Shown in pieces: positions 55,552 to 64,000 of a stretch of 64,000 nucleotides of DNA. Made by a program: the position numbers and the translations under genes. The notes beneath the pieces were generated by a model. That model had not been told where the DNA came from. It saw nothing but the letters and a program-made list of their open reading frames with translations, and did no database searches. Source of the DNA: Pirellulaceae bacterium. Lineage in GTDB: Bacteria > Planctomycetota > Planctomycetia > Pirellulales > Pirellulaceae. The number at the start of each line of letters is the position of its first letter. Within the stretch, counting starts at the first letter, position 1. The DNA lies in contig JAGYIQ010000001.1 of NCBI GenBank assembly GCA_018402565.1, forward strand, positions 186,001-250,000. The letters are read 5' to 3'.

Positions 55552-55557
55552 GTGTCA

Positions 55558-55586
55558 ATTATTGACCAAAGGTCAGAATCCGTCAA
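55558..55586 (-). promoter_or_regulatory. tetR promoter and operator
   Basis: Read leftwards: TTGACG (55586-55581), 17 bp, AATAAT (55563-55558). The perfect palindrome TGACC-TTT-GGTCA (55575-55563) lies in the spacer. Transcription would begin at or near the A of the ATG at 55551, so the message may be leaderless. Confidence 0.6.
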
Positions 55587-55646
55587 GGCAGCATCCGCCT
55601 GCGGCGGCAATTTGCCCGGAGGAGGGGTTTGTCCCAGGGGGAGAGG

Positions 55647-55970
55647 GGCTTGTTGATTTTTCCGTAGCGGAATGCGTCAAGCATTTCGATTGACGGAAAA
55701 ACGCCCTGTTTTTGCCCGATTTCATTGATTCGGGCGGCAATTTTGCGTGTATGTCTGGAAAAATCAACAAGCCCTCAAGCATTTCGATTGACGGGAAGAC
55801 CTCCTGTTTTTTTACGATTTCCTTGAATCGGGCGGCAAATTCGCGTGCAAGTCTGGAAAAATCAACAAGTCCTCAAGCATTTCGATTGAGGTGAAAACGC
55901 CGTGTTTTCGCCCGATTTTCTTGAATTGGGCGACGAATTCGTGAGCCTGTCTGGAAAAATCCACAAGCCC
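55647..55970 (+). repeat. Palindromic element expanded to three tandem units
   Basis: A first full unit (55647-55774) is followed by two units (55775-55872 and 55873-55970) that lack the left TTGTTGATTTTTCC end but keep the TCAAGCATTTCGATTGA start, the GGGCGGCAAATTCGCG core and the AAAAATCAACAAG end. The three have diverged by several substitutions. Confidence 0.85.
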
Positions 55971-55998
55971 GAGGGCCGGCGGGGGATTAACGCCCGGG

Positions 55999-57063
55999 TT
56001 ACTCGCGGCTTGGAGCGATTTCGGCGGGAGTCATGCCACCACCGGCGGCCGTGATCAGTGCCGCGTAGACTTGTGGGGTGATCTCCTCGCTGAGAAATCC
56101 GGTGCTGGCGTCCCCGAAGACATGTTGAGCTCCGCCGGGGTGAAAGGCGTAGGTTTCGTTGTCGTTATTGCAATTAATAACACAATTGCCTGGGGAACGG
56201 GGGTCGGTTTTGGAGAATGCCCCATCGAGGCCGTAGTCGGCTTCGTGATGCCCCCAGCCGGCATCGTTCAGGCGTCTGGTCGGATCCAGGCGATTGCCGA
56301 CCCAGAACTCCGGTCGCCCGGCGTCTTCGCAGATCAGGATGGTGTTGGACAATCCATCGACCACTCGGGCCAGGGTGTTTCGGCCTCGGGTGGGCACGCC
56401 CAGTAGCGGGGTGATGCCGGGGCCTTTGAGTTCGGGGCCCATCGCGCTGAACAGATTGAACTGGGTCATACCGGACGGGTAGCCGAAGAACGTAACGGCG
56501 GCGTCGTTGATCGAACTGCAGGTGGCGTAGTCGGTCACCGCCAAATTCGCGTAGGTAAAAGTGGCGCCGAAGCGGAAGGTCCCCGCGACGCGACGCTCAC
56601 CGCCGCCTGGGGCAGACGGACAGATAAAGGTCGGGATATTGTTCTGCAGAGCGGGCAAGTTCTGTGGCGCGAACCACGGCAGCATCATATTGTATTGGTC
56701 GGCGATGTTGCCCTGCTCCATGTAGGGCAACAAGTACGCCGGGTAGTGATGTACGATCCCGGGAAACGGCGCCCCGGGTTGGCCGGGTGCACCCGGCGGC
56801 ATCCCCAGACTCACGGAGATGCTGGGGGGGAGATATCCCTTGCCGCTCTCGTAGTTCATGGCGGCCAAGCCCAAGTTGCGCATGTTGTTGGCACAAGATG
56901 TCCGTCGAGCGGCTTCACGAGCCATTTGCACGGCGGGCAGCAGCAGGCCCATCAGGACGCCGATGATGGCGATCACCACCAACAGTTCAACCAGCGTAAA
57001 ACCCTTCCGCAGGCCGAGACGCTCCGCGAACCAACTCTGCTTGACCATCTTCTTCCACAACAT
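55999..57063 (-). CDS. DUF1559 protein, close paralogue of the 57880-58929 product
   Basis: The 354-aa product has a basic leader, [36 protein letters not shown], a beta-rich domain, [14 protein letters not shown] and an H-X9-type end [16 protein letters not shown] in which the usual DG is DA. It is nearly identical over most of its length to the gene at 57880-58929. ATG 57063 follows GGGAGTCGGCG. Likely processed by a prepilin peptidase. Confidence 0.9.
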   Translation of the reverse strand: MLWKKMVKQSWFAERLGLRKGFTLVELLVVIAIIGVLMGLLLPAVQMAREAARRTSCANNMRNLGLAAMNYESGKGYLPPSISVSLGMPPGAPGQPGAPFPGIVHHYPAYLLPYMEQGNIADQYNMMLPWFAPQNLPALQNNIPTFICPSAPGGGERRVAGTFRFGATFTYANLAVTDYATCSSINDAAVTFFGYPSGMTQFNLFSAMGPELKGPGITPLLGVPTRGRNTLARVVDGLSNTILICEDAGRPEFWVGNRLDPTRRLNDAGWGHHEADYGLDGAFSKTDPRSPGNCVINCNNDNETYAFHPGGAQHVFGDASTGFLSEEITPQVYAALITAAGGGMTPAEIAPSRE

Positions 57064-57205
57064 AAAACGCCGACTCCCGAGAAAGATAAACTCTGCGGCG
57101 CAACAGAGCCCCGCCCACTCTTACCGTAGAGTCGGGACGTTTAGATATAATGAAGGAAATGTCAAGGAATGGTGAAATTTCGTCAGTTGCCTTCAACTGA
57201 GCGAC

Positions 57206-57245
57206 AAAACAAAAGCCCTCGGTGGGCAGGTGCCACACCGAGGGC
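57206..57245 (-). terminator. Rho-independent terminator after the lipoprotein gene
   Basis: Read leftwards, a 10-bp stem (GCCCTCGGTG with CACCGAGGGC, 11-nt loop) is followed by TTTTGTTTTG. It separates the lipoprotein gene from the next DUF1559 gene, which must have its own promoter. Confidence 0.75.
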
Positions 57246-57277
57246 GGGAAAGTCAATACTCAAGTCGCTCGACGAGG

Positions 57278-57742
57278 TTACTCGTCGACGGTCAATTTCA
57301 GTGGCTCATTGCCTTCGGCCTTGATCGTGACTCGTAACTTGGTGGTGTTGGGATCGCCGTAGGCCCCCTTCAAACGGTCGGGGCCACCGCCTCCTTCACC
57401 TCCTTCGCTTGAAAGCGACATTTTGGCCTCTTTGGCTTTTTTGTCCTGCGGCCAGACCACGGTGACTTTGTAGTCGCCCGGTTCGGCGCCATCGGCATCA
57501 CTGAAGGTCCGCACGACAAAGCTGCCGTCGGGTTCGGCAAATGCCAGCGGCTTGGCGGCATTGAGGCGATTGGGTTCCTGGGGATGAAACACAATCATTG
57601 CCCCGCCGCACGGCGTACCGGCCGTGGTCTTCAGTTCACCGCGGATCTCGGCTGTCAGCGGCGCCGCCTTCTCACAGCCGGCTACTAATAGCAAGCCGCA
57701 TACCCAAGCCCCCATCATCAGTCTATACATGGCAACATCCAT
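57278..57742 (-). CDS. Small transthyretin-like lipoprotein
   Basis: The 154-aa product has a lipobox LLVAGC after a hydrophobic stretch, then one carboxypeptidase-regulatory-like sandwich (IRGELKTTAGTPCGGAMIVF, AEPDGSFVVRT, PGDYKVTVVW). It resembles the 13553-14011 gene in size, fold and DUF1559 neighbourhood. A second ATG at 57730 is possible. It is 137 bp after the DUF1559 gene in the direction of transcription and ends before a terminator. Confidence 0.8.
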   Translation of the reverse strand: MDVAMYRLMMGAWVCGLLLVAGCEKAAPLTAEIRGELKTTAGTPCGGAMIVFHPQEPNRLNAAKPLAFAEPDGSFVVRTFSDADGAEPGDYKVTVVWPQDKKAKEAKMSLSSEGGEGGGGPDRLKGAYGDPNTTKLRVTIKAEGNEPLKLTVDE

Positions 57743-57879
57743 TGTTTTGTAAATGCAATGGCTGAGGTCCGAGGTCGGACTTCAGCCTTGCGGATCGTTG
57801 TTGTTCCTATCGCGCGACGCTTCCCAAGTGCGTGCTCACGGCGCGGCTCAGCGCCAGCACGCAACCATTGGGCTCGTAA

Positions 57880-58929
57880 TTATTCACGGGTAGGCGAGGT
57901 CTCTGCCGGGGTCATGCCGCCGCCCTTGGCGGTGATCAAGGCCGCGTACACCTGTGGGGTGATCTCGTCACTCAGGAAACCCGTGCTGGCATCACCGAAC
58001 ACGTGCTGGGCACCGCCCGGATGAAAGGCATAGGTCTCGTTGTTGTTGTGACAGTTGATCACACAGTTGCCTGGGCCACGAGGATCGGTCTTGGAGATGG
58101 CGCCATCCAATCCGTAGTCGGCCTCGTGATGTCCCCAGCCGCCATCGTTCAGACGACGCGAGGGGTCCAAGCGGTTGCCAACCCAGTATTCCGGACGACC
58201 AGCGTCTTCACAGATCAAGATGGTGTTCGACAAGCCATCTTGCACGCGAGAAATGGTGTTCTTGCCGGTCGTGGGCACGCCTAAAATCGGGGTGATGCCG
58301 GGGCCCTTGAGTTCAGCGAACAAGGCGCTTTGCAACGTGAACTGGTCGACACCCGACGGGTAGCCAAAAAAGGTGATCGCCCCATTGTTGATCGAGCTGC
58401 AGGTGGCGTAGTCAGTCACGCCCAGGCCTTCGTAGGCAAAAGGAGCACCGAAGGTGAAGGTGCCGGTGACGCGGCGATCTCCACCGCCGGGAGCCGACGG
58501 GCAGACGAAGGTCGGGATGTTGACTTGCAATGCCGGCAGGTTTTGCGGTGCAAACCAAGGCAGCATCATGTTGTATTGGTCGGCCACGTTGCCTTGCTCC
58601 ATGTACGGCAGCAAGAACACATGCAGGTGGTGCACAATGGCCGGGAACGGCGAACCCGGTTGGCCGGGAGCTCCTGGCGGCAGCCCCATGTTCACCGAGA
58701 TGCTCGGGGGGAAGTATCCCTTGCCACTTTCATAGTTCATGACGGCCAAGCCCATGTTCCGCATGTTGTTGGCACAGGAGGTGCGACGAGCCGCCTCACG
58801 AGCCATTTGCACGGCGGGCAACAATAGCCCCATCAACACTCCGATGATCGCAATCACCACGAGCAACTCGACTAGCGTGAACGCAGACCGACGCCCGGCT
58901 ACGCCACCACTTGATTTTGGATTTAACAT
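57880..58929 (-). CDS. DUF1559 protein, paralogue of the 55999-57063 product
   Basis: The 349-aa product has [50 protein letters not shown] and [16 protein letters not shown], the same DA-for-DG change as its neighbour. ATG 58929 is set by GGAG nine nt upstream. The sequence about 90-120 bp upstream (plus-strand GATGAAGGAAATATCAAG) is shared with the other paralogue (GAAGGAAATGTCAAG), so promoter or leader was duplicated too. It should export through a pseudopilin-like route. Confidence 0.9.
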   Translation of the reverse strand: MLNPKSSGGVAGRRSAFTLVELLVVIAIIGVLMGLLLPAVQMAREAARRTSCANNMRNMGLAVMNYESGKGYFPPSISVNMGLPPGAPGQPGSPFPAIVHHLHVFLLPYMEQGNVADQYNMMLPWFAPQNLPALQVNIPTFVCPSAPGGGDRRVTGTFTFGAPFAYEGLGVTDYATCSSINNGAITFFGYPSGVDQFTLQSALFAELKGPGITPILGVPTTGKNTISRVQDGLSNTILICEDAGRPEYWVGNRLDPSRRLNDGGWGHHEADYGLDGAISKTDPRGPGNCVINCHNNNETYAFHPGGAQHVFGDASTGFLSDEITPQVYAALITAKGGGMTPAETSPTRE

Positions 58930-59084
58930 GAATCGCCGACTCCTGTTGGCACAATCTCTTTGAAACTCCCGCACGATTGCGGAAGACCGCCATAGAGTAG
59001 GCGGGAAACGTGCAGATCCGATGAAGGAAATATCAAGAAAAGATGAAATGTTGAGCGGTCGAGGAATAACTTCCCCAAGCTTGA

Positions 59085-59250
59085 GGGCTTGTTGATTTTT
59101 TTCCAGACTTACACGCGAAATGGCCGTCCGACTCAAGGAAATCTGACAAAAACACGGCGTTTTCCCGTCAATCGAAACGCTTGACGCGTTCCGCTACGGA
59201 AAATTCAACAAGCCCTTGACGCGTTCCGCTACGGAAAAATCAACAAGCCC
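59085..59250 (-). repeat. Palindromic element with one extra end piece
   Basis: A full unit (59085-59216) is followed by an added half end (59217-59250, TTGACGCGTTCCGCTACGG and AAAAATCAACAAGCCC). It lies upstream of the DUF1559 gene and is in the inverted orientation. Confidence 0.85.
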
Positions 59251-59644
59251 CTTGGGGGCTTAGGAGGTTGGGGCGGAAAAATGGATCGAGACCGTCCAAG
59301 TCCGGCCGCATCGATCTGGGCGGATTGGAACAAGGGCTGCTGAAAACGGCCCTCTGCAGAAAAACGACATCGACCAGCCGCCAATTCCGCGTCCACCCCG
59401 CAAAATTTGCCTCAGAGTGCCGTTGCCAATCCATAGCGGCTTCCTCAGAATGGCGGCGCCGCGGGGGTCGGCGGGGGAACTGGGGAAGATCCTCCACGCC
59501 CTTCCGCTGTTTCCATAGCGAAGTCCGCTGGCGAGCCAGTGGTGGATTGGGCGTCCGTGCGGTAAGCGTCCCTGCTGTACCGAGGCGTGAAGCCGCTGGC
59601 GGTTTGCCCTTGCCGACATCTTCCGAACCCGACTGGAGTCGAAC
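59251..59644. other. Intergenic, no supported gene
   Basis: Short open frames exist on both strands but none has a ribosome site, family resemblance or coding bias that I trust. It should contain the promoter of the next gene. Confidence 0.45.
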
Positions 59645-61939
59645 ATGAATCCGAGGCAGAGTGTTTTTTGGAGTCGAGTGCTGCGGCGTCTAAGTGTGCT
59701 GCTCGGGATGGCTGTTGGAACGCCCCGGCCTTCCTGTTCGCGGGAGATTTTCGGGTACTGCTTGGTCGGCTGCGGGGTGGGGGCGATGATTCTATTGGAC
59801 GCGGGCGGCCAGTCGTCGTCCGCCTGCGGTGGGCCGGTCGCTGCGGCGACGGTGGATTCGGGCTCGCAGGAGTCAGGCTCGCAGGATTCGGGCCCACGGG
59901 ATTCGGGCTCTCCAGATACTGTTGACGGTGCTGAGGAGCAACGCGTGGCTCCGTTTGAGACGGTGGCGATCGATGGACGCGTGATCAGTGTCGCGGCCAG
60001 TCCCGAGGCTCGTTGGACGGTGGTTTGCTTCCTGGGCAACGATTGCCCGTTGGTCAAGCTCTATGCACACAAGCTGAACCAACTGGAGGCCGAGTATGCT
60101 GGGCGGGACGTGCAGTGGGTGGCGATTAACAGCAACCGGCAAGACAGTCTCGAACAGATACAGGCGTTTGTCCGCTCACACGAGCTCAAGCTGCCTTTGG
60201 TGGCCGATCCCTTCCATCGTTTGGCGGATCTATTTGCTGCCCAGCGTACTCCGGAGGTGTTTGTTCTGGACCAACAGCTGCGCGTGCGGTATCGGGGTCG
60301 GATCGACGATCAGTATCAACCGGGTGTGGTCCGTCAAGCGGCTCAGCGACGGGACCTCCAGTTGGCCTTGGAGGATTTGTTGGCGGGGCGGCCAGTCGCC
60401 GTACCGACCACCAACGCCGTGGGGTGCTTGATCGGGCGGGTACGTGATGCGGCCACGGTCCCGGCGGCCGCAGGGACCGCGGCAGCAGGGCAGGCGGACT
60501 TGAATGCACCGAACTTCGCCGAGCACATTGCGCCGGTGGTTTATCGCCATTGTGCCGAGTGTCATCGGCCCAACGATATCGCGCCGTTTGCGTTGTTGGA
60601 CTACGAGGACGTGCGGGGGTGGGGCGAGATGATGGTCGAGGTAATCGACCAGGGATTGATGCCACCGTGGCACGCCAATCCGGCCTACGGCCAGTTCAGT
60701 AACCACCGTGAGATGCCCGAGTCCGACAAACAGTTGATTCGCGATTGGGTGGCCGCTGGTACTCCGTTGGGCGATCCCGAGCGACTGCCGCCTCGGCCGG
60801 AGGCGGCTGGTGAGTGGCTCTTGCCGCGCGACCCGGACTTGGTGGTTGCGATGGGATCTCAGCCGTTTCAAGTGCCTGGTCAGGGAACCGTGGACTACAA
60901 GTACTTTGTGGTGGATCCTGGTCTGAAGGAAGACGTATGGGTGCAAGCCACGCAGGTCATCCCGGGCAATCGCGGCGTGGTGCACCACACGATCGTGTTT
61001 GTCAAGGCTCCGGACGGCGAGGAAGGTCCAGCTCAAGGTTGGTTGGCCGCCTATGTTCCCGGCCAGCGGCCCATGCCTTATCCCGCGGGTTACGCCAGGA
61101 AGATCTCGGCTGGTTCGAAGTTTATTTTCCAACAGCACTATACCCCCAACGGTATCCCGCAAGCGGACACCACCCGACTGGGCCTGGTGTTTGCTGACCC
61201 GGACACCATCACGCACCGGGTCGACACATTGATCGCATTGAATCAGGACTTTGAGATCCCACCCCACGCCGGAGATTTCCCGGTCAGCGGGTCGTTGAAC
61301 CAGGTGCCGCAACAGGCGGCCATTTTAGGGCTGTCGCCGCACATGCATTACCGTGGCAAGGCCATTCAATTGACCGCCATTCCCCTCGACGCCACGACCG
61401 AGTCGAGGATCCTATTGGACGTGCCGAGTTACGACTTCAATTGGCAACATGTTTATGCCTTCGCCGACCCCTTGCCACTGGCGGGGATTGCTCGGATCGA
61501 CTTTGAGGCGGCTTTTGACAATTCGGCCGACAACCCGGCCAATCCCAATCCCAACGACACGGTGATGTGGGGCGACCAGAGTTGGGAGGAGATGGCCATC
61601 ATCTATTTCGACGTCGCCTGGCGCATCCCAGCGGAAGCGGAGACGTCTCCCGACGGGGTGGCCATTGCCGCCGCGGCGGCGGGCCAAGCGGCCTCGGTCG
61701 ATGCTGCTGCGGCGGATTTGACGCAGAGCGAGTTGGCGTTGGTCGAGGAGCAGGTGCAGGATTTCTTAACGCGATTCGCGGGGGCTGGTCGGCAGGAGGT
61801 TCCCCGATCGGCGCTGCCCGAGGCGATTCGTCGTTTCGGCAACCCGGATCAAAACGGAGACGGTATCGTCAGTGGCGAGGAGTTGTTTGAAGCATTCCGA
61901 GCCCGACAGTTGCGTTTGCGACGCTCGAGTCGCCGTTAG
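59645..61939 (+). CDS. Redoxin - heme - copper monooxygenase-like - EF-hand fusion
   Basis: The 764-aa exported protein has an N-terminal hydrophobic segment, a Ser/Gly/Asp linker of SGSQESGSQDSG type, a thioredoxin-fold redoxin (about 105-270; FLGNDCPLVKLY, a single Cys), a heme motif HCAECH near residue 305, a two-domain ascorbate-dependent-monooxygenase-like part (VVHHTIVF near 445, SPHMHYRGKA near 565), and an EF-hand-like DQNGDGIVSGEE near the end. This combination is common in planctomycetes. The heme and copper motifs suggest an extracytoplasmic electron-transfer oxygenase; the substrate is unknown. Confidence 0.85.
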   Translation: MNPRQSVFWSRVLRRLSVLLGMAVGTPRPSCSREIFGYCLVGCGVGAMILLDAGGQSSSACGGPVAAATVDSGSQESGSQDSGPRDSGSPDTVDGAEEQRVAPFETVAIDGRVISVAASPEARWTVVCFLGNDCPLVKLYAHKLNQLEAEYAGRDVQWVAINSNRQDSLEQIQAFVRSHELKLPLVADPFHRLADLFAAQRTPEVFVLDQQLRVRYRGRIDDQYQPGVVRQAAQRRDLQLALEDLLAGRPVAVPTTNAVGCLIGRVRDAATVPAAAGTAAAGQADLNAPNFAEHIAPVVYRHCAECHRPNDIAPFALLDYEDVRGWGEMMVEVIDQGLMPPWHANPAYGQFSNHREMPESDKQLIRDWVAAGTPLGDPERLPPRPEAAGEWLLPRDPDLVVAMGSQPFQVPGQGTVDYKYFVVDPGLKEDVWVQATQVIPGNRGVVHHTIVFVKAPDGEEGPAQGWLAAYVPGQRPMPYPAGYARKISAGSKFIFQQHYTPNGIPQADTTRLGLVFADPDTITHRVDTLIALNQDFEIPPHAGDFPVSGSLNQVPQQAAILGLSPHMHYRGKAIQLTAIPLDATTESRILLDVPSYDFNWQHVYAFADPLPLAGIARIDFEAAFDNSADNPANPNPNDTVMWGDQSWEEMAIIYFDVAWRIPAEAETSPDGVAIAAAAAGQAASVDAAAADLTQSELALVEEQVQDFLTRFAGAGRQEVPRSALPEAIRRFGNPDQNGDGIVSGEELFEAFRARQLRLRRSSRR

Positions 61940-61992
61940 CATCGTCCGTGTAGGTCTCCTGGCACCGCTCTGCTCTCCCCGAAGGCATCCGT

Positions 61993-64000
61993 GTGAGTGA
62001 TTGGTTTGAACGTGGAACGGCCTGGATAGCCAACCGGCCCGGGATCGCGCTGTTGGTCATCTTGTTCGTCACCGCGGGTGCCGTGGGCGGTTACCTGGAC
62101 CCGAGTTGGGCCAAACGGAGCTGGCAGTCCTGGGTGGGGCAGCCGGCTGAGACGGTCGGCGACGATGAGCAGTCGAGCGAGGGCAATCGCCGTCCGGCGG
62201 CGGGCGGTGGACGACGGTCTGGGGTGACAACCCCCGGGGATGCGATCCTGGTCGTGGAGACTCCGGATTTATTCTCGCAGGCGGGTTGGTCAGCCCTGCA
62301 AGACATCATTCAAGAGCTCGAAAGTTTGGACTACGTCGCCGGCGTTCGCTCGCTGAATTCGGTTCCCTCGATGAACCTGTTCGGCCTGGCCGATCCGATT
62401 TTCCCTCGTGGCCCAGGTAGTCCAGAGCGGTTTGCGCGGGCTAAAGAACGGGCACTCGCTCATCCCTTCATTGCCGGCCAAATGTTATCCGCGGACGGAC
62501 GCACGACGTTGTTGTCCGTGGAGTTCGACTTTCTCATGGTTCGATCGGATGAGGATTGTATTCGCGGATTGCGGGCCGCGGCAGAGTTGGCAGCAGCGCG
62601 GCATCCGCAGACCGCGTTTACGTTCACCGTCACCGGCCGAGTGCCCATCGTATTGTCATCGGTTCAGGGGCAAGATACCGATCGACTCAAGTACCAATTG
62701 ATCGGATACTCGATCATCGTCCTGATGAGCATCATCCTGTTTCGCGGCTTGGCGGCCGTCTTGATCGTCACCATGGCGTCGGCGCTTGGCGTTTGCTGGA
62801 CGCTGGGGTATTCCCGGTATTTTGATATTGACTTTAATCCCTTGGTCAATGTGATTTTGCCGGTGTTGGTCAGTTTGGTGGGCTTTACGGACGGCGTTCA
62901 CTTGATGACAACGATTCGTCGCTATCGGGCTCGCGGGGCCAGCGGGCGGGAGGCGGCGGTAAAGGGTCTGCGAGAAGTTGGCTTGGCTTGCGCGTTGACC
63001 AGTCTGACGACCGCCATTGGTCTGGGGTCGTTGATGTTGGCCGAGCATCGTCTGGTGCAGGAGTTTGGCAAGTGCAGTGTGGTCGGCGTGGTGCTGACCT
63101 TTCTAGCCGTCATCACGTGTATTCCCGTGGCCTGCGCCTCCCCGTTGGGGCGTTCGCTGCATCTCGGTTACGACAAGAGCCTGGTCGAACAGCACCTGGG
63201 ACGTATTAGTAGCGTGATCGACTGGGTGCTGCGATACAAACGATTGGTGAGTTTGGCGGGCATCGGCCTGATGATTGTACTCTGTGGGATCTGCAGTACC
63301 CTGCGACCGGATCAGCGGGTGGCGACGACGCTGCCGCGCTCCAGTGAAGCGGCGTTGGGGATGGCCAAAATGGATGAGGCCCTGGGCGGGTTGGAGTTGG
63401 CTCAGGTCGATATCGCCTGGGAGCATCCGAGGGCGTTCGACGATCAAGAGGTGGCGACGTTTATCGGAGAGGTGGACCAACTTTTGCGACAGGAACCGTT
63501 GCTGGGCCATCCACTATCGATTCGCGGCATTGCCGCCGCATTGGGAGGCGCCGAGTCATCGCCGGACCAACTCAGCTTGGCGGCTCTATTGCCGGTGGGC
63601 CTACGTCAGACGTATTACAATCCCGACAGTCAGGCAGCCGCAGTCACCTTCCGGGTTCAGGACCTGGGGATTGCTCGCTACAGCGAGGTCTTCGAGCGCG
63701 TGCAGCGGGGACTGGACGAATTGGTCGCGAAATATCCCGGCTTCACCGCGACCCTAGGGGGAGGCGCCGTTTGGCGTTGGGAGAATCTCTATCGGATCGT
63801 GGTCGATCTGTTGGTCAGTTTGGGGACAGCCATCGTGATCATATTCTTTGTGTTGGCCCTGGCCTATCGCAGCTTGACCATTGGCCTTATTTCAATTGTG
63901 CCCAACCTGTTCCCGCTGGCCGTTGCCGGCGTGTATTTGGTCTGGGTCGGTCAAGCCTTGGAAATCGTCACCGTATGCGCTTTCACGGTTTGTTTGGGGA
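61993..64000 (+). CDS. MMPL/RND superfamily transporter, partial at the window end
   Basis: The frame from GTG 61993 (GAAGG upstream) stays open to the end of the window. It has a first helix (GIALLVILFVTAGAVGGYL), a soluble domain, a block of helices (LIGYSIIVLMSIILFRGLAAV, VNVILPVLVSLVGFTDGVHL, ALTSLTTAIGLGSLML), a second soluble domain, then a second block of helices (IVVDLLVSLGTAIVIIFFVL). This is the layout of MMPL-type exporters. It is the next gene after the redoxin/oxygenase fusion (53 bp apart) and is likely co-transcribed. Confidence 0.85.
   Translation, partial: MSDWFERGTAWIANRPGIALLVILFVTAGAVGGYLDPSWAKRSWQSWVGQPAETVGDDEQSSEGNRRPAAGGGRRSGVTTPGDAILVVETPDLFSQAGWSALQDIIQELESLDYVAGVRSLNSVPSMNLFGLADPIFPRGPGSPERFARAKERALAHPFIAGQMLSADGRTTLLSVEFDFLMVRSDEDCIRGLRAAAELAAARHPQTAFTFTVTGRVPIVLSSVQGQDTDRLKYQLIGYSIIVLMSIILFRGLAAVLIVTMASALGVCWTLGYSRYFDIDFNPLVNVILPVLVSLVGFTDGVHLMTTIRRYRARGASGREAAVKGLREVGLACALTSLTTAIGLGSLMLAEHRLVQEFGKCSVVGVVLTFLAVITCIPVACASPLGRSLHLGYDKSLVEQHLGRISSVIDWVLRYKRLVSLAGIGLMIVLCGICSTLRPDQRVATTLPRSSEAALGMAKMDEALGGLELAQVDIAWEHPRAFDDQEVATFIGEVDQLLRQEPLLGHPLSIRGIAAALGGAESSPDQLSLAALLPVGLRQTYYNPDSQAAAVTFRVQDLGIARYSEVFERVQRGLDELVAKYPGFTATLGGGAVWRWENLYRIVVDLLVSLGTAIVIIFFVLALAYRSLTIGLISIVPNLFPLAVAGVYLVWVGQALEIVTVCAFTVCLG

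Noticed and set aside
59268-59648. 126-aa ORF before the redoxin fusion
   Set aside because: No ribosome site, no family and no clear coding bias.

Overview
The window looks like part of a planctomycete chromosome, most likely Pirellulaceae-like (inference from gene content). It carries several DUF1559 proteins with a pilin-type N-terminus, small transthyretin-like lipoproteins, a huge DUF1080/PVC-dehydrogenase/cytochrome c fusion, an ECF sigma factor paired with a Ser/Thr kinase, a redoxin/heme/copper-oxygenase fusion, and long intergenic stretches full of simple repeats. I saw no rRNA, tRNA or CRISPR array.

Left end (1-7.4 kb): a tandemly repeated locus. Each unit runs: conserved sigma70-like promoter, MauE/DoxX-DUF1573 membrane protein, a tiny secreted protein, an RNA hairpin, a membrane-anchored extracytoplasmic protein, then a DUF1559 gene. 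Two units are complete apart from the DUF1559 genes, which are decayed. The second MauE copy has a 14-bp tandem repeat in its 5' coding end (7 units against 1). A 129-bp palindromic element has inserted into the DUF1559 gene at the left edge. This is my best candidate for an undescribed system.

7.8-15.3 kb: a frameshifted zinc-ribbon/coiled-coil gene, a DUF4058 gene, a minus-strand operon (lipoprotein, DUF1559, PQQ-type beta-propeller) and a SEC-C protein. 15.5-23.5 kb: a MoxR/DUF58/BatA-type vWA operon that also holds a 55-aa ORF and a carboxypeptidase-regulatory-like protein. 23.6-25.7 kb: a deleted Uma2 gene and two minus-strand genes of unknown function. 26-30 kb: repeat arrays, a MarR regulator with a clear palindromic operator, a pirin remnant and an old-yellow-enzyme reductase.

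30-37 kb: a nucleoside deaminase, then a five-gene phosphonate catabolic operon (phosphonoacetate hydrolase, alcohol dehydrogenase, phosphonoacetaldehyde dehydrogenase, FAD-dependent amine oxidoreductase, MFS transporter). It would take an aminoethylphosphonate-type compound to acetate and phosphate without the usual transaminase. 37-50 kb: the 1450-aa fusion, a sigma factor/kinase pair and a neighbouring coiled-coil protein, a SPOUT methyltransferase, a YtcJ-like amidohydrolase, and an Rrf2 regulator coupled to a NagA-like deacetylase. 50-55.6 kb: a TetR/adaptor/RND efflux set. 56-59 kb: two near-duplicate DUF1559 genes flanking a lipoprotein gene. 59.6-64 kb: the redoxin/oxygenase fusion and an MMPL-type transporter that runs off the window.

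By eye the plus strand is C-rich left of about 25 kb and G-rich right of about 30 kb whatever the gene direction, so the repeat-rich stretch between may be a replichore boundary.
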